From DATBSK01 sp964501785 (lineage in GTDB: Bacteria; Actinomycetota; Acidimicrobiia; IMCC26256; PALSA-555), in assembly GCA_964501785.1 (NCBI GenBank), contig CAZCUD010000002.1:124001-188000 (forward strand): a stretch of DNA of 64,000 nt, read 5' to 3'. This document shows positions 1-8,713 of this stretch, in pieces (position 1 is the stretch's first letter; every line of letters starts with the position of its first letter). The notes beneath the pieces are model-generated. The model was not told the DNA's origin and searched no databases. It saw only the letters and a list, made by a program, of their open reading frames with translations. The position numbers were made by a program, and so were the translations under genes.

Positions 1-1665
1 AGCGTCCCCCTCAAGGGCTGGGACGACTGCCCGCCGCGCTACGTCACGCCCGTGCCGCAGGTTCGCGGTGCTTGGTGGGATATCGATGCAGTCGTACGCG
101 TCATCGATGCGCTGTGCGACCTGAAGCACACGAAGGGGCGCTGGGCGAACAAGCCCCTCATCCCTGACCCGTGGCAGATCGTGTGGGTGATCGCCCCGGT
201 GTTCGGGTGGAAGCACCCGGACGGTACGCGGATCATCCGCGAGGCGCTCGTCGAGATCCCACGCAAGAACGGCAAGAGCACCCTCTCGAGCGGCTTCGGT
301 CTCATTCTCCTGGCGGCCGACGGCGAGGAGGGCGCGGAGGTCTACGCCGCCGCGACCACGAAGCCGCAAGCCGGCATCGTGCTCGACGCCGCCAAGGCGA
401 TGGTGCGCAAGTCGCCCGGCCTGCGCACGCGGCTCGAGTCGCTCGTCGGTGTCATCCGGTTCCCGAGACGCAACGGGATCTTCCGCGTGCTGTCGTCGGT
501 CGCTGACGCAGCGCACGGCCTCAACGTGTCGGGCGGCGTGATCGACGAGCTGCACGTCCACAAGAACCGCGACCTCGTTGACGTCATCATCACGGGTACG
601 GGCTCGAGGGATCAGCCGCTCATCATCATCATCACGACCGCCGACGACGGTCGCGAAGGCACGATCTACGACGAGAAGCACGAGTACGCCCGCAAGCTCG
701 CGCTGAAGATCATCCGGGACGCCTCGTTCTACGGCGTCATCTGGTGCGCCGACGACGACGACGACCCGTTCGCTGAGGACACCTGGAAGAAGTGCAACCC
801 CGGCTACGGCCGGAGCCTGCAGAAGGCCTTCATCAAGAAGGAAGCCGAGAAGGCACGCGTCACCCCGTCCTACTTCCCGACGTTCTGTCGGCTGCACCTC
901 AACATCAGGCAGCGGCCGTACACCCGCTTCATCGACCTCGATCGGTGGGACAAGTCGGCCGGCGGCGTCATCGTCCCGGAGCGGCTGAGCGGACGCGAGT
1001 GCTACGGCGGTCTCGACCTCTCGGCGACAACCGACCTGACGTCGCTGGTGCTGACGTTCCCCGACGCCAAGCACGAGGCGCTCGACGTCCTGGCGTTCTT
1101 CTGGATGCCGGCGGACGGTCTCGAGGACCGGGTCAAGAGCGACCACGTGCCCTACGACGCGTGGGCGCGTGAGGGGTTCATCACCCTCACCGAGGGATCG
1201 GTCATCGACTACGAGTCGGTGATCGACCGCATCGTCTGGGTGCGGAAGCACTTCGACCTGCGCCGCATGTCGCACGACCGCTGGCAAGCAGGGCCCGTCG
1301 TGCAGTCGCTCGAGAAGCATGGCATCGAGTCGGTCCCCGTCGGTCAGGGCTTCCAGGGCATGTCGGCCGGCACGAAGGAGCTCGAGCGCCTCTACCTCAA
1401 CGGGGCCTTCCACCACGGCGGCAACCCAGTGCTGCGGTTCTGCGCCGACAGCGTCGAGGTGCAGCACGACAAGTACGACAACATCCGGCCAGTCAAGCCC
1501 GACCGCAGCAAGTCCACGAAGCGCGTCGACGGGATCACCGCCTCGATCATGTCGATCGACGGGTGGATGCGACGCCCCGGGCAGTCGCTGCCCGTCCCCG
1601 CGACTGCGGCTGTCGGCGGCGGCGACAGCGAGACGTTCCGACCGACGACCCGGCTCGACATCTGA
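1..1665 (+). CDS. terL: Phage terminase large subunit (5' partial)
   Basis: This is the ATPase/nuclease motor that packages DNA into the procapsid. The frame is open to the first base of the window (it reads SVPLKGWDDCPPRYVTP before the GTG at 52), so the true start lies upstream and the product is truncated here. Counting from the GTG at 52, a Walker A motif, PRKNGKST, lies at residues 70-77. A Walker B-like VIDE in GGVIDELH follows near residue 164. The C-terminal nuclease domain begins around YGGLDLSATTDLTS near residue 318 with its metal-binding Asp. The portal gene follows 11 nt after the stop, the normal phage arrangement. The gene identity is secure; the length is not known. Confidence 0.93.
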   Translation, partial: SVPLKGWDDCPPRYVTPVPQVRGAWWDIDAVVRVIDALCDLKHTKGRWANKPLIPDPWQIVWVIAPVFGWKHPDGTRIIREALVEIPRKNGKSTLSSGFGLILLAADGEEGAEVYAAATTKPQAGIVLDAAKAMVRKSPGLRTRLESLVGVIRFPRRNGIFRVLSSVADAAHGLNVSGGVIDELHVHKNRDLVDVIITGTGSRDQPLIIIITTADDGREGTIYDEKHEYARKLALKIIRDASFYGVIWCADDDDDPFAEDTWKKCNPGYGRSLQKAFIKKEAEKARVTPSYFPTFCRLHLNIRQRPYTRFIDLDRWDKSAGGVIVPERLSGRECYGGLDLSATTDLTSLVLTFPDAKHEALDVLAFFWMPADGLEDRVKSDHVPYDAWAREGFITLTEGSVIDYESVIDRIVWVRKHFDLRRMSHDRWQAGPVVQSLEKHGIESVPVGQGFQGMSAGTKELERLYLNGAFHHGGNPVLRFCADSVEVQHDKYDNIRPVKPDRSKSTKRVDGITASIMSIDGWMRRPGQSLPVPATAAVGGGDSETFRPTTRLDI

Positions 1666-1676
1666 AGCGAGGGCGC

Positions 1677-3176
1677 ATGGCGAAGTGGTGGCAGCGATTC
1701 CGTCGGCATCGCGCGCGCGAAGCGAGCCCCGGCCAGCTCGTCGCCACCGGTGCCTACGGCGGCCTCGGCTTCGACCCTGATGGCGACGTCGGCTTCCGGC
1801 CCTACGGCCAGCTCGGCGGCCGGCCGGTGCCGGTGTGGACACTCGAGAAGGCGCGGGCCTACTCGACGAACGCGTACCGAGCGAACCCGATGGGCCGCGC
1901 CATCCTCGACACGTACACGAGCTTCTGCGTCGGCGACACCGGCCTCTCGCTGCAGTGCTCGAGCGACGAGGTACGCCCGATCGCCGAGGACTACTGGTAC
2001 GACCCCAAGAACCGCTTCGCCGAACAGGACGTCGCGCTCCGCTCGCACCTCATCAATGGCGAGACCGTCTACGAGGTCCTCGAGGGCGAGACGACCGGCG
2101 TCGTGCGTCGCAGCGTCATCGACCCGGCGCGCATCAAGCACGTCCGTCTGCTCGCCGGCAACCCCCTGTGGCCCTCCGCGCTGGTCCTCCCCGGGTACGT
2201 CGGCGTCGAAGACCGCGAGCTCACGATCGTCGACATCGACGAGCTCTCCGGGCTCCGCCAAGGCGAGGCGCACTTCTGGGCGTCGTTCCGTGCGCTCGAG
2301 ACAGACACGCGCGGGTTCCCGTTCCTCGGCCCAGTGCTCGACTGGCTCGACAGCTACGACCAGGTCCTGAGCAACCTCATCGACCGGACTGCGCTCGCTC
2401 GCCACATCGCCTTCGACGTCACCCTGAAGAAGGGAGCGGTCGGCGGGGCAACGCAAGACGTCGGACCCGACGAGATCAACCAGTTCATCCGCGATCGTGG
2501 CGGCAAGTCGATCCCGAAGTCAGGCACGATCGAGGTCCACAACGAATCGGTCGAGTGGAAGCCCCTCGAGGCGAAGTCCAACGCCGACGAGGACACCCAG
2601 ACCGTGCGTGCGGTGACCACGAGCGTCGCCGCCGGCGCAGGACTGTCGAAGCCGTGGCTCGCCGAACCCGAGGACGCGAACCGCGCAACGTCGCTGTCCA
2701 TGGCCGAGCCGGTGCGTCGACGGGTCGGCGGGGTGCAGAAGCTCTGGCTGCACTACCAGCACGAGCACACGCGCCATGCAATCGACCGCGCAGTCGCGGC
2801 AGGGCGCCTCCCCGCAGAGGTCGAGATCGCCGCCGAGGGCGGCCAGAAGAAGAAGGTCCGTCCGAGCGAGACCATCACGATCACCGGGCCCGAGGTCGCC
2901 GCGGCCGACGCAGCGATCACCGCTGAGGTTCTCACCAACCTCGGCCAGGCGCTCACCTCGTTCGTCGCCGCCGGCCTGCTGTCGAAGGACGCCGGCCGCA
3001 TCGCGGTGCAGAAGGGCTGGGAGCAGTTCACCGGCATGCCCTTCCCCACCGAGCTCGCCGCCAAGGACGACGCCGCCGGCGCTCTCGGTGACACCGATCC
3101 CGACAAGGTCGCCGACCGACTCGACGACGCCGGCGCGACCGCCCCGCCGGTTCTGACGTCCCTGCGATCCGCCTGA
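1677..3176 (+). CDS. Phage portal protein
   Basis: A 499-residue protein directly after the large terminase. It should form the dodecameric ring at the unique capsid vertex through which DNA passes. I chose the ATG at 1677 (MAKWWQRFRRH) because a GCGAGGG ribosome site lies just upstream. The longer frame from 1563 reads Arg-rich shadow sequence inside terL. Portal-like features are the N-terminal NPMGRAILDTYTSFCVGD segment, the wing region with conserved WYDPKN, and an acidic/alanine-rich C-terminus. I assign it from position and general resemblance rather than from an invariant motif. Confidence 0.85.
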   Translation: MAKWWQRFRRHRAREASPGQLVATGAYGGLGFDPDGDVGFRPYGQLGGRPVPVWTLEKARAYSTNAYRANPMGRAILDTYTSFCVGDTGLSLQCSSDEVRPIAEDYWYDPKNRFAEQDVALRSHLINGETVYEVLEGETTGVVRRSVIDPARIKHVRLLAGNPLWPSALVLPGYVGVEDRELTIVDIDELSGLRQGEAHFWASFRALETDTRGFPFLGPVLDWLDSYDQVLSNLIDRTALARHIAFDVTLKKGAVGGATQDVGPDEINQFIRDRGGKSIPKSGTIEVHNESVEWKPLEAKSNADEDTQTVRAVTTSVAAGAGLSKPWLAEPEDANRATSLSMAEPVRRRVGGVQKLWLHYQHEHTRHAIDRAVAAGRLPAEVEIAAEGGQKKKVRPSETITITGPEVAAADAAITAEVLTNLGQALTSFVAAGLLSKDAGRIAVQKGWEQFTGMPFPTELAAKDDAAGALGDTDPDKVADRLDDAGATAPPVLTSLRSA

Positions 3177-3195
3177 CTCCGAGGAGGAGCCTCCA

Positions 3196-3807
3196 ATGTC
3201 CAAGAAGCTCGCCGAGTACGCATCCAAGCTCGGCATGAAGGTCGACGAGCTCGCCGACGTCACGCGTGCCGACGAGGGCGTCGTCATCACCACGCGCGAC
3301 GGCGTGCAGCTCGTCGACGTCGACGAGGCCCGGCCCGATGCCGAAGGCAAGTCCGGCCTCATGAGGCTGATCCGACCCGGCGAGTTCACCGCCGAGAACC
3401 CGTACGCCGGCAACTTCCCGGTCTACGTGCATGCGCTCGAAGCCGAGCCCGGCAGCGATGAGCCGACCGGCGACGACACGAGCACGCCGGACGAGCAGCC
3501 CGACGAGGACGCCGCCCCGGAGGAGATCCTCGCCTGGGTCGCCGGTGACCGAGACCGGGCCGTCGCGGCGCTCGACCGCGAGTCGTCCCGGCGCAAGCCA
3601 CGCAAGAGCGTCATCGCCGAGCTGCAGAACGTCCTCGAGCAGTGGAACGCCGGCGAGCTCGCTCGCCTCGCCGGCGAGCTCCGCGAGCTCGACGATGAGC
3701 AGCGGCGCGGGCTGCTCGAGGAGAAGCGCGACGTCCTCGCGGCGAACAACATCACCGCCGACGAGGTCCTGGCGTCGCTCGACGAGGGCGAGGGTGGGGA
3801 CCAGTGA
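3196..3807 (+). CDS. Phage protein of unknown function with a shared helical module
   Basis: A 203-residue acidic protein between portal and capsid genes, with a strong GAGGAGGAG ribosome site before the ATG at 3196. The N-terminal part (to about residue 85) shows no family I recognise. A Ser/Asp/Pro-rich linker follows. Then comes a helical segment starting EEILAWVAGDRDRAVAALD (about residues 111-130) that closely resembles a segment in the gene at 9184-9774. The last 60 residues are Glu/Leu/Arg-rich and probably coiled coil. Its stop overlaps the next start by 4 nt (GTGA), so the two are probably translationally coupled. A head-assembly role is only an inference from position. Confidence 0.75.
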   Translation: MSKKLAEYASKLGMKVDELADVTRADEGVVITTRDGVQLVDVDEARPDAEGKSGLMRLIRPGEFTAENPYAGNFPVYVHALEAEPGSDEPTGDDTSTPDEQPDEDAAPEEILAWVAGDRDRAVAALDRESSRRKPRKSVIAELQNVLEQWNAGELARLAGELRELDDEQRRGLLEEKRDVLAANNITADEVLASLDEGEGGDQ

Positions 3808-6281
3808 GCCGAGCCGCACGCCGCCGCCGCCGGCTCCAGCGCGCCACCGAGGCGCCCGAGATCACCCTCGACGACGTCCGGGTCGCCGTCGACCAGGCGC
3901 TCGTCGAGCGGTTCCGCAGCGACGACGACGAGGTCTGGGTGTGGGTCCGCGACTGCTCGCTCCCGAGTGACGACGCCTGGGCGGTCTACGAGCTGTCCGG
4001 GCCCGGCGTCGAGGGCGATGCCGCCGGCATGTTCCGAGTGACCTACTCGATCGACGACAAGGGCGTGGTCACCCTCGGCGACGATGCGGTGAAGGTCGAC
4101 GAGGAGTACGTCGAGGTCACCGAGTCCGTCGACCACGTACCCGGGCGGGTCCTCGAATCGCGACCCAACGACGGCACGGGCGGACGGGTGTTCGCCGTGC
4201 AGATCGTCGAGCACGGGACGTCGCGCAACGGACGCCGCTACCCGGCGGCGGTGCTCAGCGAGGCGGCGCGCCTCTACGAAGGGGCGAAGTCCTTCGATCA
4301 CCACCGCACGCCCGAGGAGCTCTCGACCTCGACGATCGACGGGCTTGTCGGTCACTTCGAGAACGTCCACGTCAACCCCGCCGGACTCGAGGGCGACTTG
4401 CACCTGCTCCCGGGTGCCACCCACGCAGCGGAGGCGCTCGACGCGTCGCTGCGCGCACAGAAGGCCGGCCTCCCGCCGACCGTCGGCATCAGCCACGACG
4501 TCCTTGCCAACTTCCGGCCGGTCGTCGAGGGGACGTCGCGGTACCAGGAGGCAACCCAGATCGTCAGCGTGCTCAGCGCCGACGTGGTCGCCGATCCCTC
4601 AGCGGGTGGGCGACCGATCCGCATGGTCGCCGGAGGCTCCGGCGACCTCGACCGCCCCCAGGAGGGCACCATGAACCTGCAGCAGCTGCTCGCGCTGCTC
4701 CGAGACGCGGACTCTGCGAAGCGCGCGGAGCTGCTCACGGAGCACGCCGAGCTCATCAAGGAGTGGGGACTCGACGAGGCGGCGATCGGCCGCATCCTCG
4801 ACGACCCCTCGGCAAGCGACGACCCGTCGGGTGACGCGCCCGGCGCTGGCGCTGGCGAAGGCGACCAGTCGAGCGGAGGGTCAGGCGGCCAGGGTGAACC
4901 GGCCGCCGCGGCGGCCGAGTCGTACGGTCGGGGCTCGCAGATGGGCGGGCTGCTCGTGCGTGAGGCGGTGACCCGATCCGGGCTCGTCGCCGAGGGCGCG
5001 GGTGGTGAGACCCTGCAGCGCGCCGTCGAGACCGTGACGAAGCACCTGCCCGAACGCTTCACCGAGGCGGACCTCAGTCGAGTCGTCGAGACGGCGTCGT
5101 CGATGCGAGCCGACTTCGAGAAGGCGCAGCTCGTGCCCAGCGTCCCGCACGTCGAGGTCACCGTCGAGGACCGCGAGAAGCGCGAGGAGCGGCTGTACCA
5201 GTCGCTGTGCCGCAACTGGCGTGAGGGCTACTCCTCGATCAAGCAGGCGTACGCCGACCTCACGGGCTGCACCCGGTTCGACCCGTTCGACCCCGACTTC
5301 ACCGCGCAGATCGTGCGTGAGGCCTGGGACGTCAAGCGGATGCCGGGCGTGCGGACGTCGGAGTCGGTGACGTCGACGACGTGGGGCGAGGCGCTCGGCA
5401 ACACGCTGCACCGCCGCTTCGTCGAGCTGTACCTCGGCTCGCCGCTGTCGGACTGGCGCAAGCTGGTCCGGACGAAGCCGCTCAGCGACTTCCGTCAGCA
5501 GGAGCTCGTCATCATGGGCGGGTACGGCGAGCTGCCGACCGTGCTCGAGGGCGGGACCTACCAGCCCCTGACCACGCCGGCGGACGTCGAGAACGTCTAC
5601 TCGCCGTCGAAGAAGGGAGCGACGGAGGACCTCACCTTCGAGACGGTGCAGAACGACGACATCGGCGCGGTGGCACGCATCCCCGAGGCGATGGCCCGGT
5701 CGGCTGCGCTCACCATCTACCGGTTCGTGTTCATCTCGCTCATCTCGGGGAACCCGAACGTCGTCGACGTCGACGGCACGATGGCGCTGTTCCACGCGTC
5801 CCGCAACAACACCACGGCGATCGCGCTCGGCCACGCCGGCGTCCGGTCGCTGCGGCAGAAGATGCGGGACCAGGTGAACCCGGGCGTCTCGGCCGACCCG
5901 CTCGGCCTGACACCGAAGTACCTCGTCGTGCCCAACGAGCTCGAGGAGCTCGCGTGGGAGCTGTGCAACAGCGACCGTGCGATCCCCTCGACGACTCCCG
6001 GCGCCACCGACGTCCCGAACCTGTTCAAGGCCTCGGGGATGGAGCCCATCGTCGTCGACCACCTCACGGACGCCGACGACTGGTTCGCCGTCGCGGACCC
6101 GTCGCAGACCGACACCATCGAGATCGGCTTCGTCGGTGGGCGTGAGGACCCGGAGCTCCTCATGCAGGACGACCCGAGGGTCGGCGCGGTGTTCAGTGCC
6201 GACAAGGTCACCTGGAAGATCCGTCACATGTACGGCGGCCAGGTCGCCAACTTCCGGGCCTTCCAGCGAGGCACGCAGTAG
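3804..6281 (+). CDS. Prohead protease / scaffold / major capsid protein fusion
   Basis: One 825-residue frame appears to hold three functions that many phages encode separately. Residues about 120-290 resemble a prohead maturation protease: a candidate catalytic histidine pair lies in SFDHH (166-167) and a serine in VGISHD (230). Residues about 290-400 are helical, charged and Gly/Ala-rich, as expected for a scaffold (delta) region. From about 430 to the end is an HK97-fold-like major capsid protein, ending in VANFRAFQRGTQ. Position after the portal, and a capsid-type terminator hairpin directly downstream, support this. Fused protease-capsid genes are known in some phages. Domain borders are estimates. 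See also the internal start at 4671. Confidence 0.85.
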   Translation: MSRAARRRRRLQRATEAPEITLDDVRVAVDQALVERFRSDDDEVWVWVRDCSLPSDDAWAVYELSGPGVEGDAAGMFRVTYSIDDKGVVTLGDDAVKVDEEYVEVTESVDHVPGRVLESRPNDGTGGRVFAVQIVEHGTSRNGRRYPAAVLSEAARLYEGAKSFDHHRTPEELSTSTIDGLVGHFENVHVNPAGLEGDLHLLPGATHAAEALDASLRAQKAGLPPTVGISHDVLANFRPVVEGTSRYQEATQIVSVLSADVVADPSAGGRPIRMVAGGSGDLDRPQEGTMNLQQLLALLRDADSAKRAELLTEHAELIKEWGLDEAAIGRILDDPSASDDPSGDAPGAGAGEGDQSSGGSGGQGEPAAAAAESYGRGSQMGGLLVREAVTRSGLVAEGAGGETLQRAVETVTKHLPERFTEADLSRVVETASSMRADFEKAQLVPSVPHVEVTVEDREKREERLYQSLCRNWREGYSSIKQAYADLTGCTRFDPFDPDFTAQIVREAWDVKRMPGVRTSESVTSTTWGEALGNTLHRRFVELYLGSPLSDWRKLVRTKPLSDFRQQELVIMGGYGELPTVLEGGTYQPLTTPADVENVYSPSKKGATEDLTFETVQNDDIGAVARIPEAMARSAALTIYRFVFISLISGNPNVVDVDGTMALFHASRNNTTAIALGHAGVRSLRQKMRDQVNPGVSADPLGLTPKYLVVPNELEELAWELCNSDRAIPSTTPGATDVPNLFKASGMEPIVVDHLTDADDWFAVADPSQTDTIEIGFVGGREDPELLMQDDPRVGAVFSADKVTWKIRHMYGGQVANFRAFQRGTQ
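4671..6281 (+). CDS. Nested in-frame product: scaffold plus major capsid protein from internal ATG
   Basis: Inside the fusion gene an ATG at 4671 (MNLQQLLALLRDAD) is preceded by GGAGG with a 5-nt spacer, one of the best ribosome sites in the prophage. It is in frame and would give a 536-residue product lacking the protease. That would allow many capsid subunits per protease, comparable to the nested scaffold of lambda C/Nu3. The ATG falls exactly between the protease-like domain and the helical scaffold-like segment. Internal initiation is inferred from sequence only. Confidence 0.55.
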   Translation: MNLQQLLALLRDADSAKRAELLTEHAELIKEWGLDEAAIGRILDDPSASDDPSGDAPGAGAGEGDQSSGGSGGQGEPAAAAAESYGRGSQMGGLLVREAVTRSGLVAEGAGGETLQRAVETVTKHLPERFTEADLSRVVETASSMRADFEKAQLVPSVPHVEVTVEDREKREERLYQSLCRNWREGYSSIKQAYADLTGCTRFDPFDPDFTAQIVREAWDVKRMPGVRTSESVTSTTWGEALGNTLHRRFVELYLGSPLSDWRKLVRTKPLSDFRQQELVIMGGYGELPTVLEGGTYQPLTTPADVENVYSPSKKGATEDLTFETVQNDDIGAVARIPEAMARSAALTIYRFVFISLISGNPNVVDVDGTMALFHASRNNTTAIALGHAGVRSLRQKMRDQVNPGVSADPLGLTPKYLVVPNELEELAWELCNSDRAIPSTTPGATDVPNLFKASGMEPIVVDHLTDADDWFAVADPSQTDTIEIGFVGGREDPELLMQDDPRVGAVFSADKVTWKIRHMYGGQVANFRAFQRGTQ

Positions 6282-6291
6282 GACCAAGCGC

Positions 6292-6325
6292 AGAGGGGGG
6301 CGGCCCGTCTGGGCTGCCCCCCTCT
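6292..6325 (+). terminator. Hairpin after the major capsid gene
   Basis: A 10-bp stem (AGAGGGGGGC pairing with GCCCCCCTCT) continues into an inner 4-bp GCCC/GGGC stem with a 4-nt loop, 10 nt after the capsid stop. There is no T tract, so it may attenuate transcription or stabilise the mRNA end rather than act as a full intrinsic terminator. Confidence 0.6.
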
Positions 6326-6329
6326 CAAC

Positions 6330-6348
6330 GCGATGCCATCGGCATCGC
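6330..6348. repeat. Prophage hairpin repeat, copy 1
   Basis: GCGATGCC, a 3-nt loop ATC, then GGCATCGC: a perfect 8-bp inverted repeat in the short gap after the capsid hairpin. It lies just before the GAGGAG ribosome site of the gene at 6364. The same arms recur at 9713, 11571, 14436, 20197 and 22756. Confidence 0.75.
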
Positions 6349-6363
6349 AGAGAGGAGTTCCCC

Positions 6364-6774
6364 GTGAAGGTCAAGGACCTGCAGGGTGTGCACCAGCTCG
6401 CCGCTCCCGTTGCGGGGCAGCCCACGGCCGGAACCACCGACGAGTTCGTCGTCGGGGTCGCGCCGTTCCGAGGCAAGGTCGTCGGCTGCTACTTCGTGCC
6501 GTCCGCCGCGATCACCGGACACACGACCAACAAGATGACGCTGACGCTGAAGAACCGCGGGCAGGCCGGTGCCGGCACGACCGCGGTCGCGGCGCTCGAG
6601 TTCGCCAACGGCGTCGACGGTGTCGCGCACGACGCCAAGGCGATCACGCTCAGCGCGACGGCCTCCGAGCTCGAGCTCGCCGAGGGCGACGTCCTCAGCT
6701 TCGACAAGGCGGTCGCGGGCTCCGGCCTCGCCATGCCCGACGGTCTCGTCGTCGTCGAGCTGCAGGCCCGCTGA
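6364..6774 (+). CDS. Putative capsid decoration protein
   Basis: A 136-residue protein right after the major capsid gene, the usual slot for a small head-decoration or cement protein. The GTG start at 6364 follows an AGAGGAG site with good spacing. The sequence is rich in short beta-strand-like stretches (VVGCYFVPSAAIT, KMTLTLKNRG, AITLSATASELEL) and has no Cys-rich, enzymatic or membrane motif. That suits a small beta-sandwich structural protein. I recognise no exact family; the role is inferred from gene order and composition. Confidence 0.6.
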   Translation: MKVKDLQGVHQLAAPVAGQPTAGTTDEFVVGVAPFRGKVVGCYFVPSAAITGHTTNKMTLTLKNRGQAGAGTTAVAALEFANGVDGVAHDAKAITLSATASELELAEGDVLSFDKAVAGSGLAMPDGLVVVELQAR

Positions 6775-7517
6775 CCACGATCCAACCTGGCTCAGTCGCC
6801 GTTGGGTACTGCAGCGACGGCCAGGTCGAGCACGAGTTCTCGAGCTCGCTGGCGGCGACGATCGCCTACGACGCGCGTCGTCGCCAGCTGCTCGGACCTC
6901 CGGAGACGCACTTCGTCGACGGCATCGGAGGCCCGTACATCGACCGGAACCGGTGCACGATCGTCGAGGCGATGCTCGAGAGCGACGCCGAGGTCCTCTG
7001 GATGCTCGACGCCGACATGCAGTGGGCGCCCGAGGACTTCTACGCCCTCGTCGACCTCCTGCACCCCGAGCACCGTCCGGTCGTTGCCGGTCTCTACGTC
7101 TCGGGCTCGAGGACCGGCGACGCGATGTACCCGCTCGTCATGGTGCGAACCGACAACGGCCTCGAGTTCGTCCTCGACCTGCCGGAGAACACGCCCGTCG
7201 CATGCGCGGCCACCGGTGCCGGGTTCATGCTCTGGCACAGGTCCGTGCTCGAGCGGATGGCCCGACCCCACCCGGAGGGGTTCGGCACCTTCCCCGACGG
7301 CACCCCGAACCCGTACCCGTGGTTCGCAGACGAGATCGTCGACGGCAAGCCCCGCGGCGAAGACGTCGTCGCATGCTTGCGCGCCGGCGAGCTCGGCTAC
7401 CCGATCATCGTGCACACCGGGATCGAGGTCGTGCACAAGAAGCCCTTCTACCTGTCGGTCGCGTTCTACCGGGAGACACTCGCCGCTCAACGCGCCCAGG
7501 AGGCCCCGTGCACGTAG
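6771..7517 (+). CDS. Phage glycosyltransferase-like protein with probable CTG start
   Basis: The protein resembles GT-A-fold glycosyltransferases: a nucleotide-binding-like N-terminus (VAVGYCSDG), then a DxD-type motif in WMLDADMQW, and a late PWFADEI...GEDVVACLRA acidic segment. Coding sequence clearly continues upstream of the first ATG (6972), yet the frame has no ATG, GTG or TTG between the preceding gene and that point. The only near-cognate start is CTG at 6771, overlapping the upstream stop as CTGA. Coupled initiation at CTG is therefore likely; the length would be 248 residues. Possible roles are virion protein or host surface glycosylation. It could also be a structural protein built on this fold. 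Confidence 0.7.
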   Translation: MTTIQPGSVAVGYCSDGQVEHEFSSSLAATIAYDARRRQLLGPPETHFVDGIGGPYIDRNRCTIVEAMLESDAEVLWMLDADMQWAPEDFYALVDLLHPEHRPVVAGLYVSGSRTGDAMYPLVMVRTDNGLEFVLDLPENTPVACAATGAGFMLWHRSVLERMARPHPEGFGTFPDGTPNPYPWFADEIVDGKPRGEDVVACLRAGELGYPIIVHTGIEVVHKKPFYLSVAFYRETLAAQRAQEAPCT

Positions 7518-7792
7518 ACGCCCAGAGCACACGCATCACGTCGACGAGCGACGACGGCGTCGTCAGCGCGCAGCCGTGCACGCTGTACGGCATCGTCGTC
7601 GGCAAGGCCGTCGGCTCGGAGACGATCACGCTGTACGACGACGCGTCGGGCGGCACGAGCAACCCGATCGTCGTCATCGAGACCACCGTCGCCCGCGACT
7701 TCACGTTCGGACCCACGGGCCGGCGATGCAAGAACGGGCTCACCGCGATCGTCTCCGGGGGCACGCAGGACATCGCGGTCATCCACGGGTAG
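7508..7792 (+). CDS. Small phage structural protein, unknown
   Basis: A 94-residue protein beginning GTG at 7508 after a CCAGGAGG ribosome site and overlapping the upstream gene by 10 nt. It reads as a single small beta-rich domain (CTLYGIVVGKAVGSETITLYDD and VARDFTFGPTG stretches) with no catalytic or membrane features. Small domains of this look often sit between capsid and connector genes, but I cannot name the family. The next gene's ATG follows its stop codon directly. Confidence 0.65.
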   Translation: MHVDAQSTRITSTSDDGVVSAQPCTLYGIVVGKAVGSETITLYDDASGGTSNPIVVIETTVARDFTFGPTGRRCKNGLTAIVSGGTQDIAVIHG

Positions 7793-8713
7793 ATGGCCGA
7801 ACCGTCCGGCGCTGACACCCAACATCAGCGCGGTGCCCCTGCCTCGATCGCCGTCACCTGGACCGACCAGGACGGCGTCGCAGCGGCCGCCGTCGGCGCA
7901 GTCACGGTCCACGTGCAGACCGCCGACGGAACCGACGTCATCGCAGCCGGATCCTCGACGACCGGATCGAATCCCTACGCGCGAGCGCTGACCGCATCGC
8001 AAACCGAGACCCTCGAGCTGCTCACCGCGACGTGGACCGACGCCGGGAACAGCGCCACCCGCGTCACCCACCACGAGATCGTCGAGCGCTTCTACTTCTC
8101 GCCCGCCGAGCTGCGTGCCCGTGAGACCAGCCTCGCCGACACCGACAAGTTCACGAACGCCGCGATCCTCGGCGCTCGTCGAGAGGTTGAGGAGGAGTGC
8201 GAGGAGTTCTGCGGCGTCGCCTGGGTCCCTCGCTTCCGACGCGTCACCCTCAACGGTGACGGCACCCTCGAGCTCCTCGTCCCCGATACGGAGATCCGCA
8301 CCATCCGGTCGGTGACGATCGACGGCTCAGCGCTCACCAGCGGCCAACTCGCCACGATCGACAGGCTCCCCGACGGACGCCTGGTCCGAAGCGCCGGCTG
8401 GCCCTCGGGTGAGCAGAACATCGTCCTCGAGTACGAGCACGGCCGCGACCGCCCACCACGCGACCTGGTCCGCGCCGCGATGATGCGAACCCGCTTCAAG
8501 CTCAACGCCGCCAAGACCACCCGAGCGGTATCCGACGCGACCACCTGGACCGCGCCCGACGGCACCCGCTACGAGGTCGACCCCGAAGGCGAGCAGCGCA
8601 CCGTGTTCCGCACCTACGCGCGCTTCAGTCCCAACGCCGGCGGTGTCGTCGCATCCCGCCCGCTCGAGTTCAACCCGATGCGCGACAGCCTGTTCCACGG
8701 CGGCGATCGGTGA
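7793..8713 (+). CDS. Head-tail connector (adaptor-like) protein
   Basis: A 306-residue protein starting at the ATG that immediately follows the previous stop. The first 90 residues form an Ig-like beta domain. From about residue 100 the sequence FSPAELRARETSLADTDKF...ARREVEEECEEFCGVAWVPR resembles the helical N-terminal part of phage gp6/gp15-type adaptor proteins. A beta-rich segment follows (VRSVTIDGSALTSGQLATID). Its location between capsid and tail-completion genes agrees with a connector ring under the portal. The stop overlaps the next GTG by 4 nt. Confidence 0.65.
   Translation: MAEPSGADTQHQRGAPASIAVTWTDQDGVAAAAVGAVTVHVQTADGTDVIAAGSSTTGSNPYARALTASQTETLELLTATWTDAGNSATRVTHHEIVERFYFSPAELRARETSLADTDKFTNAAILGARREVEEECEEFCGVAWVPRFRRVTLNGDGTLELLVPDTEIRTIRSVTIDGSALTSGQLATIDRLPDGRLVRSAGWPSGEQNIVLEYEHGRDRPPRDLVRAAMMRTRFKLNAAKTTRAVSDATTWTAPDGTRYEVDPEGEQRTVFRTYARFSPNAGGVVASRPLEFNPMRDSLFHGGDR

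Noticed and set aside
1563..1676. N-terminal extension of the portal gene
   Set aside because: It lies inside terL, is Arg-rich shadow sequence, and the ATG at 1677 has a ribosome site.
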